Below the pieces are notes generated by a model that worked only from the letters and a program-made list of their open reading frames with translations, did no database searches and was not told the origin of the DNA. A stretch of DNA of 64,000 nt, taken from assembly GCF_014332695.1 (NCBI RefSeq), contig NZ_MBUA01000027.1, positions 248,001 through 312,000 of the forward strand. Reading direction: 5' to 3'. Below are positions 26,602 to 33,922 of this stretch, piece by piece; within the stretch, counting starts at the first letter, position 1; every line of letters begins with the position of its first letter. This stretch comes from Flavihumibacter stibioxidans (GTDB lineage Bacteria > Bacteroidota > Bacteroidia > Chitinophagales > Chitinophagaceae). A program made the position numbers and the translations under genes.

Positions 26602-26819
26602 CAGGGCCGCTTGTATTTTTGCTTAATGACATCCCAGGACTGCAGTTGCTCAGGATGTTCTTGTACCTGACGCAGGGTCTGGCGCACCGCTTCTTTTTGC
26701 CACTCCGGTATATCGGTATCATTTTCTCCTACCAGCTCCAGAGCTTGCGCACGAATCAAATCTTCAATCAGTTCCGCGGCATATTCTTTTTTTATGCGCA
26801 GGTGTACGATCTCCTCCAT
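26601..26819 (-). CDS. Antitoxin of the RelE/ParE-type pair
   Basis: About 72 residues from MEEIVHLRIKKEYAA; a Met 14 codons earlier overlaps the XRE gene and is less likely because this start sits ten bases after the XRE stop. Helices rich in Glu, Lys and Gln (ELIEDLIRAQALEL) are followed by the toxin-wrapping tail DIPEWQKEAVRQTLRQ and WDVIKQKY, common in Bacteroidota ParE antitoxins. No DNA-binding domain is visible, so repression probably depends on the XRE protein. Its last base is shared with the toxin start. Confidence 0.8.
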   Translation of the reverse strand: MEEIVHLRIKKEYAAELIEDLIRAQALELVGENDTDIPEWQKEAVRQTLRQVQEHPEQLQSWDVIKQKYKRP

Positions 26820-26829
26820 GGTGGTTATT

Positions 26830-27165
26830 TTAGTGGGTGTAGACTTTACGGGCTTTGGCATCCCGGATATAGGTGTCGATCAGGTCGAAAAGTGTTTTTT
26901 TCTTATCCTCTTCGAGGTGCTCGAGTTCCTGCAAACGCTTGAGTGTTTTTTTATCAAATCCATTGAGTACGCCTTCGCCGACGAGGTGATCCAGGGATAC
27001 CTCCAGGGCATCGGCGATTTTTTTGGCGGCATCGATGGATGGTACCGCTTCGTCGCGCTCGTATTTGCCGATCATGACCCGGGAGACCTGGCTTTTAGCG
27101 GCGAGATCTGTTTGTGACCAACCCTTTTTATCCCTTAGTGCTGAGATGATTTTACCGGTTTCCAT
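26830..27165 (-). CDS. XRE-family transcriptional regulator of the toxin-antitoxin module
   Basis: 111 residues. A Cro/C1-type helix-turn-helix occupies the first 65: KGWSQTDLAAKSQVSRVMIGKYERDEAVPSIDAAKKIADAL. The C-terminal half is a charged coiled helix (LKRLQELEHLEEDKKKTLFDLI), likely for dimerisation. It is the first of three leftward genes, XRE-antitoxin-toxin, with gaps of ten and zero bases. An inverted repeat between its promoter and start codon fits autoregulation. Confidence 0.88.
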   Translation of the reverse strand: METGKIISALRDKKGWSQTDLAAKSQVSRVMIGKYERDEAVPSIDAAKKIADALEVSLDHLVGEGVLNGFDKKTLKRLQELEHLEEDKKKTLFDLIDTYIRDAKARKVYTH

Positions 27166-27185
27166 ATCTGAAAGGTGGTTTTTGT

Positions 27186-27201
27186 CAGCTATTGTTAGCT
27201 G
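27186..27201 (-). promoter_or_regulatory. Inverted repeat, candidate operator of the XRE/toxin-antitoxin operon
   Basis: CAGCTA-TTGT-TAGCTG, a perfect 6-4-6 inverted repeat. It lies 20 bases upstream of the XRE start, right where transcription from the neighbouring -7 box would begin, so a bound XRE dimer would block initiation. Confidence 0.5.
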
Positions 27202-27208
27202 ATTTGCA

Positions 27209-27216
27209 CAAATTTA
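27209..27216 (-). promoter_or_regulatory. Bacteroidota -7 box of the toxin-antitoxin operon
   Basis: On the bottom strand TAAATTTG, an exact TAnnTTTG match. It is followed at once by the inverted repeat described separately. Confidence 0.6.
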
Positions 27217-27275
27217 GGCAACTATTGTGGATATTCCACCCTGGCTGACCTCTTTATTCCGGAGCAAAATGAGCA

Positions 27276-27371
27276 CTAAAAGTTACTGTTCCATATGGTA
27301 GGATTAATCCCTTTTAACCAACCCTGCAGCGTATCGGCATTGTAAGCTTCCTCATAAGCCGGCCTCAAAGA
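27276..27371 (-). pseudogene. Possible C-terminal gene remnant in the 320-base gap
   Basis: A 31-codon open stretch between two stops reads, in part, RPAYEEAYNADTLQGWLKGI and ends INPTIWNSNF. It has protein-like composition but no clear start codon or ribosome site. It may be the last scrap of a deleted gene; no family was recognised. Apart from this, the promoter/operator on its right flank and an 11-base triple repeat, nothing is seen between 27218 and 27481. Confidence 0.25.
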
Positions 27372-27422
27372 TCAGGTTGCAAGCTATCACCATCATTGCT
27401 TAAGCGTTAGTTGATGCTTTCC

Positions 27423-27454
27423 TAATGCCTTGGTAATGCCTTGGTAATGCCTTG
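27423..27454. repeat. Three tandem copies of an 11-base unit
   Basis: TAATGCCTTGG occurs almost three times head to tail, 27 bases past the stop of the leftward secreted-protein gene. It is too short to assign a function. Confidence 0.5.
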
Positions 27455-27481
27455 ATGAACGAAGGATGATTATAACGACAC

Positions 27482-27952
27482 TTACCTGCCCGCCCTGCTT
27501 TTCTTCTTCCTACCACTTGGAGTACTGAGTTCTTCCAGTACCTGTTCCTTCGTTTTCAGCTTCTCGTTGTCGGGTAGCTTTTTCAGGTAAACAGTCGTGG
27601 TAATGCTTAACCTGGGATTGGGTAAATAAGTGGCCGTGATGGTTACTTTTTCCCGGTTAAAATCCTGGGGTAATACCAGGCTGTTGCCTTCAAATTGTCC
27701 GCCATCACTGCTGAAGCGGATCTCTTTACTGGTCATGGGTAACCACCTTCCGCCAGGGTATATTCCATCTACATTGATGTAATTGTGTACGCCTTTTTTC
27801 AGGCTGTCGGTGTAGAGGTGAAAGGCTATACTGTCGGCCAGTACCGGTTTCTTAGCCTGCTCCGGCTGCCTGTTGGTACTTTGTGCCTCTGCCTGCAGCC
27901 CCCATCCGGGGAGCAGCAGTACTAGAATCGCCAGGTAGTTGTGTTTTGTCAT
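27482..27952 (-). CDS. Small secreted protein of unknown function
   Basis: 156 residues from MTKHNYLAIL, which begins a signal peptide (LVLLLPGWGLQAEAQ); a Met 11 codons earlier would spoil it. The mature part has a Gln/Lys-rich linker, then a beta-rich domain (IAFHLYTDSLKKGVHNYINVDG, EIRFSSDGGQF, VTITATYLPNPRLSITTTVYLKKL). It ends in a basic tail, GRKKKSRAGR. It resembles small periplasmic beta proteins of Bacteroidota, but I know of no function. It stands alone. Confidence 0.65.
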   Translation of the reverse strand: MTKHNYLAILVLLLPGWGLQAEAQSTNRQPEQAKKPVLADSIAFHLYTDSLKKGVHNYINVDGIYPGGRWLPMTSKEIRFSSDGGQFEGNSLVLPQDFNREKVTITATYLPNPRLSITTTVYLKKLPDNEKLKTKEQVLEELSTPSGRKKKSRAGR

Positions 27953-28026
27953 GTTGGTACAGTATAGACGCTGATTTCTAATCAAAGTTTATTCCAGATG
28001 GGCCCAATAACTGATTTCAGCAGATT

Positions 28027-29001
28027 TTAACGTATCGATGCCCTTCTCAGCCGGTCATTGATGGCCCGCCCCAGCCCTTTTTCAGGAAACATATCAGCGA
28101 TGATGAGGTCAATTTCCATCTCATCCGCCAGCCTGAGTGCCCCGAACAGCCTCCTGGCCGCTTCTTCCAGGTTGCCTTCCGGCGATAGTACAAACTGGTG
28201 GGTGGCCGGAATTCCGGGGATTTCAGTTTCAAGGGTGATGGTCACAATACGCGATGCTGCTATGGTTTTCAGGGCGGTCTCCACTAATTCTGACGCCTTT
28301 CCCAACTGGAGGGGGTGGCGGGTGGCATAATGCCTGGCCAGCATACCTGGGGCAACCGGATTATCGCTGTAGCCCTCCTGCGGCAGTTCCACCGGTCCGA
28401 TTACTGCCTCAATGGATTCCAGCGGGATGCCGCCATACCGCAGCAGCCGGGGTTTCTCCTCCAGGAAGGATATGATGGTGGATTCCAGTCCCACCTTGCA
28501 GTCGCCTCCATCCAATATATAGCCAACCTGGTCGCCGAGTTGCCCGGCAACATGCAGCGCGGAAGTGGGACTCACATATCCCGATGGATTGGCACTGGGG
28601 GCTGCCAGCGGAAATTCCAGTTGCTGCAGCAATTCGAGGGTCATCGGATGATTTGGGATGCGTACCGCCACAGCCTGGGTGCCGGCGGTTACGATATCCG
28701 GGATTTTCGGGGAGGTTGGTATTACATAGGTGAGGGGACCCGGACTAAACCTGGCAGCCAGTTCCCTGGCAGCTTCGGGTAGTTCGAGGCCAAGTTTTCT
28801 GAGCTGCTCCATATTGGCCACATGCAGGATCAGTGGATTGAACTGCGGCCTGTTCTTGACCTGGTAAATTTTGACCACAGCCATTTCATTCAGGGCATTG
28901 GCAGCCAGTCCATATACGGTTTCTGTCGGAATGGCCACCAGTTCACCCGCCCTGAGTTTCTCTGCCGCCAGCCCGATATCCTTGCCTATTTGTGCGCTCA
29001 T
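28027..29001 (-). CDS. L-threonylcarbamoyladenylate synthase (Sua5/YrdC family)
   Basis: 324 residues from MSAQIGKDIG; 19 earlier in-frame codons come from a palindromic repeat and are not coding. The YrdC domain has KLRAGELVAIPTETVYGLAANA, KNRPQFNPLILHV, FSPGPLTYV and APSANPSGYVSPT, then the Sua5 C-terminal domain begins after PVAPGMLARHYATRHPL. It makes threonylcarbamoyl-AMP from Thr, bicarbonate and ATP for t6A37 in tRNA. A TATCTTTG box ends 5 bases before the ATG, so the mRNA should have almost no leader. Confidence 0.94.
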   Translation of the reverse strand: MSAQIGKDIGLAAEKLRAGELVAIPTETVYGLAANALNEMAVVKIYQVKNRPQFNPLILHVANMEQLRKLGLELPEAARELAARFSPGPLTYVIPTSPKIPDIVTAGTQAVAVRIPNHPMTLELLQQLEFPLAAPSANPSGYVSPTSALHVAGQLGDQVGYILDGGDCKVGLESTIISFLEEKPRLLRYGGIPLESIEAVIGPVELPQEGYSDNPVAPGMLARHYATRHPLQLGKASELVETALKTIAASRIVTITLETEIPGIPATHQFVLSPEGNLEEAARRLFGALRLADEMEIDLIIADMFPEKGLGRAINDRLRRASIR

Positions 29002-29005
29002 CGGA

Positions 29006-29013
29006 CAAAGATA
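29006..29013 (-). promoter_or_regulatory. Bacteroidota -7 box of the Sua5/YrdC gene
   Basis: On the bottom strand TATCTTTG, exact consensus. The start codon begins 5 bases after it, so transcription should start at or within a few bases of the ATG. Confidence 0.65.
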
Positions 29014-29017
29014 CAGA

Positions 29018-29048
29018 ATCACCCGTCGGGTGCCACCCGACGGGTGAT
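29018..29048. repeat. Palindromic CACCCGTCGGGTG-type repeat, short form
   Basis: 14-base arms (left ATCACCCGTCGGGT) are exact reverse complements around GCC. It lies 26 bases past the stop of the S9 peptidase gene. The same building block, in a longer form, lies upstream of that gene. No T-run follows on either strand. Confidence 0.8.
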
Positions 29049-29073
29049 GAAACAGCACGCTTATTCGAACCCT

Positions 29074-31506
29074 TTAAAAGGATTTCTTTTCATTGGCTTT
29101 CTTCACATATTTTTCCAGCCATTGATGCTGTTCCCACAACATGTGGAGAATGTTTTCCTTCCCGGCATATCCATGGCTTTCGTAGGGAAGCGTGATAAAC
29201 CTGGCTGTGCCGCCATGCCCTTTCACCGCATTATAGAGTCGCTCACTCTGGATGGGGAAAGTGCCTGAGTTGTTGTCCATTTCACCATGGATCAGCAGGA
29301 GGGGCGTTTTGATCTTATTGGCAAAACTGAACGGACTCATATTGTAATAGACTTCGGGAGCCTGCCAGTAGGTGCGTTCCTCCGCCTGAAATCCAAACGG
29401 GGTAAGGGTTCGGTTATAGGCTCCGCTTCGCGCGATGCCTGCCTTGAACAGGTTCGTATGTGCCAGCAGGTTGGCTGTCATGAAAGCGCCATAACTGTGT
29501 CCGCCGACCCCAACACGGGTACTGTCGCCCACTCCGCGGGAAGCGGCTGCCTGGATGGCGGCATGTGCGTTCAGGTATAATTGCGGGATGAAATTGTCAT
29601 TGGGTTCCTTGCTTCCTTCTCCAACGATCGGCATTTCGGCATTGTCCATTACCGCATACCCCTGTGTGGCCCAGAATATCGGACCGCCATAGGATACGCC
29701 GGTGAAAGTGTATTTGGAACCGCGTACCTGTGCGGCATCCGCGGCGGATTTATATTCTCTCGGGTAGGCCCAGATCAACAGGGGCAGGGGACCATCTTTT
29801 TTGGCATCATAGCCTTTGGGAAGGTAAAGGGTGGCGGTAAGATCAATGCCGTCGGCCCTTTTATAAGAGATCTTTTCCTTGCTGACGCCCTCCAGTTGAG
29901 GGTAGGGGTTGGTGAAACTGGTCAGTGCCACCGCCGCTGTTTTGGGCTTCATGAAATTTTTCAGTAGATAATTAGGCGTTTCCGTGGGTGATTCCCTGCG
30001 GGTGATAAAGTTGCCTTTTTCCGCATCCAGTACACTGACCACATATTCATATACACCTTCCTGGCATCGCCACAATTCTTTCACCGCGCGGGTTTTCAGG
30101 TTCAGCGACCGCAGCAGTGGCAGGTCTCCCTTATCGGATGCGCCGCTGGAAGTGAGCAGGATATTGCCGTTCTTCAGGATCTGCAAAACCTGCCTGCCAT
30201 ACTGGTTTCGGGTGGTAACCGGCGTGCCCAGTTCGTTGTATGCATCATTGGAACTGCGCTCATGCAGGCTGTCGGCCTTGCCGGTGAGTGGATTCAGGAG
30301 GTTGATCCTGGTTTTCCTGTCGGCAAACATACCCTCATACAATAAAGCGGTTTCACTGTTACCCCATTCAATTCCCCGGAACCTTCTTTTGGTGCGCACC
30401 AGCTCCTTCGGTTGTTCGTTTCCGTTGGCGCCCAGGGTGTACACAGCATCTCGGAATTCTGATTTTGTCCGGCCGAGACCTTTGTCCAGCGCCTGCACAT
30501 AAAAGATAGTGGCTGGTTCATCATCCCTCCAGTCAATGTTCCTTGGAAAGGTCACCACATCGTCAAATCCAATGGGAGCGCCTTCTGAGGAAGGATTGCT
30601 TGCGATGGTCCGAACCAGCTTTCCCTCCATATTCACCACATCATATTGGGTGGGGAATCCGCTCCAGGGTACCAGGTAGGAAAAGGGTTTGCGAATGGTT
30701 GCGGTGAGCAGGTATTGTTTATCGGGAGAAATGCTGAAACTGCGGAAAATGGCCGGTTCACCCAGCTTTTTCTCCTCGGTACCAGACTTGCCCAGGCTGA
30801 CCCGGTACAATTGCGCACCGGCATAATATTCAAACACTGCTTCGTCATAAGGTGATTTGATAAGATCCTGGTATGTCCTTGAAGCGGCCGCCTTTCCCAG
30901 TGATTCCTGCACCACCGGGCCCGATGGCGCCTTGGGTTGAACCGGCACGGACTGGTTCACATTGGCCGCTGCTTTGTACAGGATCGAGGAATCCGTTTGC
31001 CAGCCGTAAGCGGTACCCATTACATCGTTTACCGGCTGGCCATTTATTCTGCGGGCACTTGCTGTGGTGATGTTCACCACATAAAGATCCACCCGGTTAT
31101 TGCCATAATGCAGGAATGCAAATGATTCCTGGCCCGGGCTCCAGCTGAGATTGGTTCCGCGCAGGTTTTCGGGCAGTCCGCTTACGGAACGCACGGCTCC
31201 TGTCTTGATATCCCTGACCTGAATGCCGTTGAAATAGCTCTGCCGGCTGCCCCCAAAATTTGCCGGGTTCCAGCGGATACCCGCCACCCGGAATTCCGGT
31301 TGTGCCAGTTCCTCCACCGAAGGAAAGGATGCCCGCTCCATCATCAGCATCCAGGTGCCTTTGCCGTTGATGCTGACCGATGGGGTTGGCCGGGCCAGTG
31401 CCAGGTCAACAATGTCTTTGGGAGGCGTCTGGTACTGAAAAGCGTCCTGCGAAAATCCGGCCTGGACAAAGAGTCCCGCCAGTGCTACTAATAATATTCG
31501 TCTCAT
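29074..31506 (-). CDS. S9-family (prolyl oligopeptidase-like) secreted serine peptidase
   Basis: 810 residues with a signal peptide (MRRILLVALAGLFVQAGFSQ). About 500 residues of beta-propeller follow, then the alpha/beta-hydrolase domain: nucleophile in GGHSYGAF (S671), Asp in HGEMDN (D744), His in ESHGY (H778). IFWATQGYAVMDNAEMP near 600 is typical of the glutamyl-peptidase/S9D-like branch. It probably trims peptides in the periplasm; specificity is uncertain. It is a single leftward gene, with one palindromic repeat on each side and the his promoter beyond the right one. Confidence 0.92.
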   Translation of the reverse strand: MRRILLVALAGLFVQAGFSQDAFQYQTPPKDIVDLALARPTPSVSINGKGTWMLMMERASFPSVEELAQPEFRVAGIRWNPANFGGSRQSYFNGIQVRDIKTGAVRSVSGLPENLRGTNLSWSPGQESFAFLHYGNNRVDLYVVNITTASARRINGQPVNDVMGTAYGWQTDSSILYKAAANVNQSVPVQPKAPSGPVVQESLGKAAASRTYQDLIKSPYDEAVFEYYAGAQLYRVSLGKSGTEEKKLGEPAIFRSFSISPDKQYLLTATIRKPFSYLVPWSGFPTQYDVVNMEGKLVRTIASNPSSEGAPIGFDDVVTFPRNIDWRDDEPATIFYVQALDKGLGRTKSEFRDAVYTLGANGNEQPKELVRTKRRFRGIEWGNSETALLYEGMFADRKTRINLLNPLTGKADSLHERSSNDAYNELGTPVTTRNQYGRQVLQILKNGNILLTSSGASDKGDLPLLRSLNLKTRAVKELWRCQEGVYEYVVSVLDAEKGNFITRRESPTETPNYLLKNFMKPKTAAVALTSFTNPYPQLEGVSKEKISYKRADGIDLTATLYLPKGYDAKKDGPLPLLIWAYPREYKSAADAAQVRGSKYTFTGVSYGGPIFWATQGYAVMDNAEMPIVGEGSKEPNDNFIPQLYLNAHAAIQAAASRGVGDSTRVGVGGHSYGAFMTANLLAHTNLFKAGIARSGAYNRTLTPFGFQAEERTYWQAPEVYYNMSPFSFANKIKTPLLLIHGEMDNNSGTFPIQSERLYNAVKGHGGTARFITLPYESHGYAGKENILHMLWEQHQWLEKYVKKANEKKSF

Positions 31507-31546
31507 GTGTACATTTTATGGATTCAATTTAGGTAAGATTGTTCAA

Positions 31547-31591
31547 TTCACCCGTCGGGTGCCACCCGTCGGGTGGCACCCGACGGGTGAA
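31547..31591. repeat. Palindromic CACCCGTCGGGTG-type repeat, long form
   Basis: 21-base arms are exact reverse complements around GTC; each contains CCCGTCGGGTG plus a half copy. It is followed on the top strand by six A. It lies between the S9 peptidase start and the his promoter and shares its building block with the short form at 29018. Confidence 0.85.
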
Positions 31592-31621
31592 AAAAATTTG
31601 GTGGTTTGCGGTGGTTCATTA

Positions 31622-31629
31622 TATTTTTG
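31622..31629 (+). promoter_or_regulatory. Bacteroidota -7 box of the his operon
   Basis: TATTTTTG fits TAnnTTTG. The transcript would begin near 31633, a few bases before the leader-peptide ATG. Confidence 0.65.
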
Positions 31630-31637
31630 CATCCGTT

Positions 31638-31691
31638 ATGATTAAAACAACGCAGAATCACCATCATCATCATGTATTGCCTTCGCGGTAA
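31638..31691 (+). CDS. hisL: his operon leader peptide
   Basis: A 17-codon frame, MIKTTQNHHHHHVLPSR, with five consecutive His codons (31659-31673: one CAC and four CAT). It lies just after a promoter box and before an attenuator hairpin and hisG. In attenuation, scarcity of charged tRNA-His stalls the ribosome on these codons. The last base of Arg and the stop codon belong to the antiterminator arm (GGTAAGC, 31687-31693), so a ribosome that finishes the peptide covers that arm. Confidence 0.92.
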   Translation: MIKTTQNHHHHHVLPSR

Positions 31692-31752
31692 GCGGATGAT
31701 GTTTTGCGTATATATAAACATTTGAGGGCTTACCACTGGTAGGCCCTTTTTT
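31687..31752 (+). terminator. his attenuator: antiterminator and terminator hairpins
   Basis: Terminator: AGGGCTTACC (31725-31734) pairs with GGTAGGCCCT (31738-31747) over a 3-base loop with one G-T pair, then a T-run; hisG starts 14 bases later. Antiterminator: GGTAAGC (31687-31693, containing the leader stop) is exactly complementary to GCTTACC (31728-31734), the terminator's left arm. Stalling at the His codons frees the first segment and prevents termination. Confidence 0.88.
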
Positions 31753-31766
31753 ATTAACCTACACGT

Positions 31767-32627
31767 ATGCAACAGAAATTGAAGATCGCCATCCAGAAAA
31801 GCGGCCGTTTGTATGAAGATTCGGTCAAACTGCTGAAGGATTGCGGCATTGATGTAAAGAATGGCATCAATAAACTGAAAACGGAAGCGGAGAACTTTCC
31901 CCTTGAGATCTATTTCCTGCGCGATGATGATATTCCGCAATACGTGGAAGACGCAGTGGCTGATATCGGCATTGTGGGAGAGAACGTGCTGTATGAAAAG
32001 AAAAAAGCCGTAACTGTGGTAGAAGAACTTGGTTTCGGTAAATGTCGGCTGAGTATTGCCGTTAAACGGAATGAAGACTACCCCGGAGTGGAATTCCTGC
32101 AGGGAAAAAGGATTGCCACCACCTATCCCGTTCTGGTGGAACGCTTCCTGCAGGAGAAAGGTATCCGGTCTGACATCCACGAGATCAGCGGTTCTGTGGA
32201 AATTGCACCCGGTATCGGGCTGGCTGATGCCATTGTGGACCTGGTCAGCAGCGGTTCTACGCTCTTCATGAACGGCCTGAAAGAAGTAGAGACGGTGCTG
32301 AAGAGCCAGGCGGTCCTGATCCGTAACAACCAGCTGAACGATGAACAGTTGAAACTCCTTGACCGGCTGATCTTCCGGATCCGGGCAGTTAAAAAAGCCA
32401 AGAATACCAAATATGTTTTGCTGAATGCACCCAACGACAAACTGAAAGAGATCATTTCACTGTTGCCGGGCATGAAGAGTCCCACTGTACTTCCCCTGGC
32501 AGAACCGGGCTGGAGCAGTGTGCACAGCGTGTTGAGTGAAAACCAGTTCTGGGATATCATCGAACAGTTGAAAGAAGCGGGCGCCCAGGGAATCCTGGTA
32601 GTGCCGATTGAAAAAATGATTGTCTGA
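31767..32627 (+). CDS. hisG: ATP phosphoribosyltransferase, long form
   Basis: 286 residues. First step of histidine synthesis: ATP plus PRPP gives phosphoribosyl-ATP. It starts KLKIAIQKSGRLYEDS; ADIGIVGENVL is near 70, the PRPP loop is in GSVEIAPGIGLADAIVDLVSSGSTL (about 150-175), and the C-terminal ACT-like regulatory domain of the long form (VLPLAEPGWSSVHSV, GILVVPIEKMI) is present, so feedback by histidine is expected and no HisZ is needed. It is the first structural gene after the attenuator, 17 bases from hisD. Confidence 0.96.
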   Translation: MQQKLKIAIQKSGRLYEDSVKLLKDCGIDVKNGINKLKTEAENFPLEIYFLRDDDIPQYVEDAVADIGIVGENVLYEKKKAVTVVEELGFGKCRLSIAVKRNEDYPGVEFLQGKRIATTYPVLVERFLQEKGIRSDIHEISGSVEIAPGIGLADAIVDLVSSGSTLFMNGLKEVETVLKSQAVLIRNNQLNDEQLKLLDRLIFRIRAVKKAKNTKYVLLNAPNDKLKEIISLLPGMKSPTVLPLAEPGWSSVHSVLSENQFWDIIEQLKEAGAQGILVVPIEKMIV

Positions 32628-32644
32628 CCAGGAAAATCTGTATC

Positions 32645-33922
32645 ATGAAAGTTTACAAATTTCCGTCCGAAAGCGAGTGGCCCTCCCTGTTAGCAAGACC
32701 CGTTATGGACAGCAGTGCCCTGGAGGCAAAGGTGATGGCAGTGTTGAAGGATGTGCAAGCCAATGGCGACCAGGCCCTTCGCAACTATACAAGGCAGTTC
32801 GATGGCGTTGACATGGCACAGTTTACCGTTGGACAGGAAGAAATAACTAATGCCGCAACCATGGTTTCTTCCGAACTTAAAAATGCGATTCAACAGGCAG
32901 CGGCCAATATCCGGCAGTTTCATGCGGCCCAGCAACAGGTTCCGGAGTTTATAGAAACCATGCCGGGAATTCGCTGCTGGCGAAAATCGGTAGGTATTGA
33001 AAAGGTCGGATTATATATTCCCGGCGGCACCGCACCTTTGTTCAGTACCCTGCTGATGCTCGGTATTCCCGCCACCCTTGCAGGTTGCAGGGAAATCATA
33101 CTTTGTTCACCCCCTGATAAAAACGGACAGTTGCACCCGGCCATTCTCTATGCCGCGTCGGTGGTCGGTGTCACCAGGATATTCAAGCTTGGCGGAGTTC
33201 AGGCTATTGGAGCCATGGCCTATGGAACGGAAACGGTCCCCAAAGTGTATAAGATCTTCGGTCCCGGTAACCAATATGTAACCTGTGCCAAGCAACTGAT
33301 ACAGCAAAGCGGTATTGCAATTGATATGCCGGCCGGCCCCAGCGAAGTGGCTGTTTTTGCAGATGAGACTGCAAGCCCCTCCTTCGTGGCAGCCGACCTG
33401 CTGAGCCAGGCAGAACACGGAAGCGACAGCCAGGTATTACTGGTCACTACCAGTGAATCGCTGATCCCGCTGGTGGAGCAACAAATCGAACAACAACTGG
33501 AAAGCCTCCCTCGTGCTGAAATTGCCCGCAAAGCCCTGGTCAACAGTACCATGGTGGTGGTGCGCGATACGCAAACTGCCATGGACCTGCTCAACAGGTA
33601 TGCAGCTGAACACCTGATTCTTGCCTGCAGGGATGCAGAAGGGCTGGCCCGGATGGTGATCAACGCAGGGTCGGTTTTTATTGGTCATTTTTCGCCGGAG
33701 AGTGTGGGTGATTATGCCAGCGGAACCAATCATACCCTTCCGACCAATGGCTATGCCACAGCATACAGCGGCGTTAGCCTGGATAGTTTTGTAAAGAAGA
33801 TCACCTTCCAGCAACTGACGGAAAACGGATTAAAAAATATTTCCCAAACTGTTATTGAAATGGCTACGGCAGAGGGACTGGATGCCCATGCAAATGCTGT
33901 CAGATACAGGATCACAAACTAA
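32645..33922 (+). CDS. hisD: Histidinol dehydrogenase
   Basis: 425 residues. It oxidises histidinol to histidine in two NAD-dependent steps, the last of the path. Motifs: VGLYIPGGTAPLFSTLLMLGIPA, KIFGPGNQYVTCAKQ, DMPAGPSEVAVFAD, SQAEHGSDSQVLL (with the zinc-binding Gln/His) and AEHLILACRD, plus GDYASGTNHTLPT. The stop shares its last base with the hisC start (TAATG), so translation is coupled. Confidence 0.97.
   Translation: MKVYKFPSESEWPSLLARPVMDSSALEAKVMAVLKDVQANGDQALRNYTRQFDGVDMAQFTVGQEEITNAATMVSSELKNAIQQAAANIRQFHAAQQQVPEFIETMPGIRCWRKSVGIEKVGLYIPGGTAPLFSTLLMLGIPATLAGCREIILCSPPDKNGQLHPAILYAASVVGVTRIFKLGGVQAIGAMAYGTETVPKVYKIFGPGNQYVTCAKQLIQQSGIAIDMPAGPSEVAVFADETASPSFVAADLLSQAEHGSDSQVLLVTTSESLIPLVEQQIEQQLESLPRAEIARKALVNSTMVVVRDTQTAMDLLNRYAAEHLILACRDAEGLARMVINAGSVFIGHFSPESVGDYASGTNHTLPTNGYATAYSGVSLDSFVKKITFQQLTENGLKNISQTVIEMATAEGLDAHANAVRYRITN

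Noticed and set aside
31659-31673. Run of five His codons as a cloning tag
   Set aside because: It sits in a leader with promoter, stop and attenuator before hisG, so it is a natural his leader.
31548-32180. Leftward frame opposite the start of hisG
   Set aside because: It is an antisense shadow of hisG and the leader; its end reads through the palindromic repeat.
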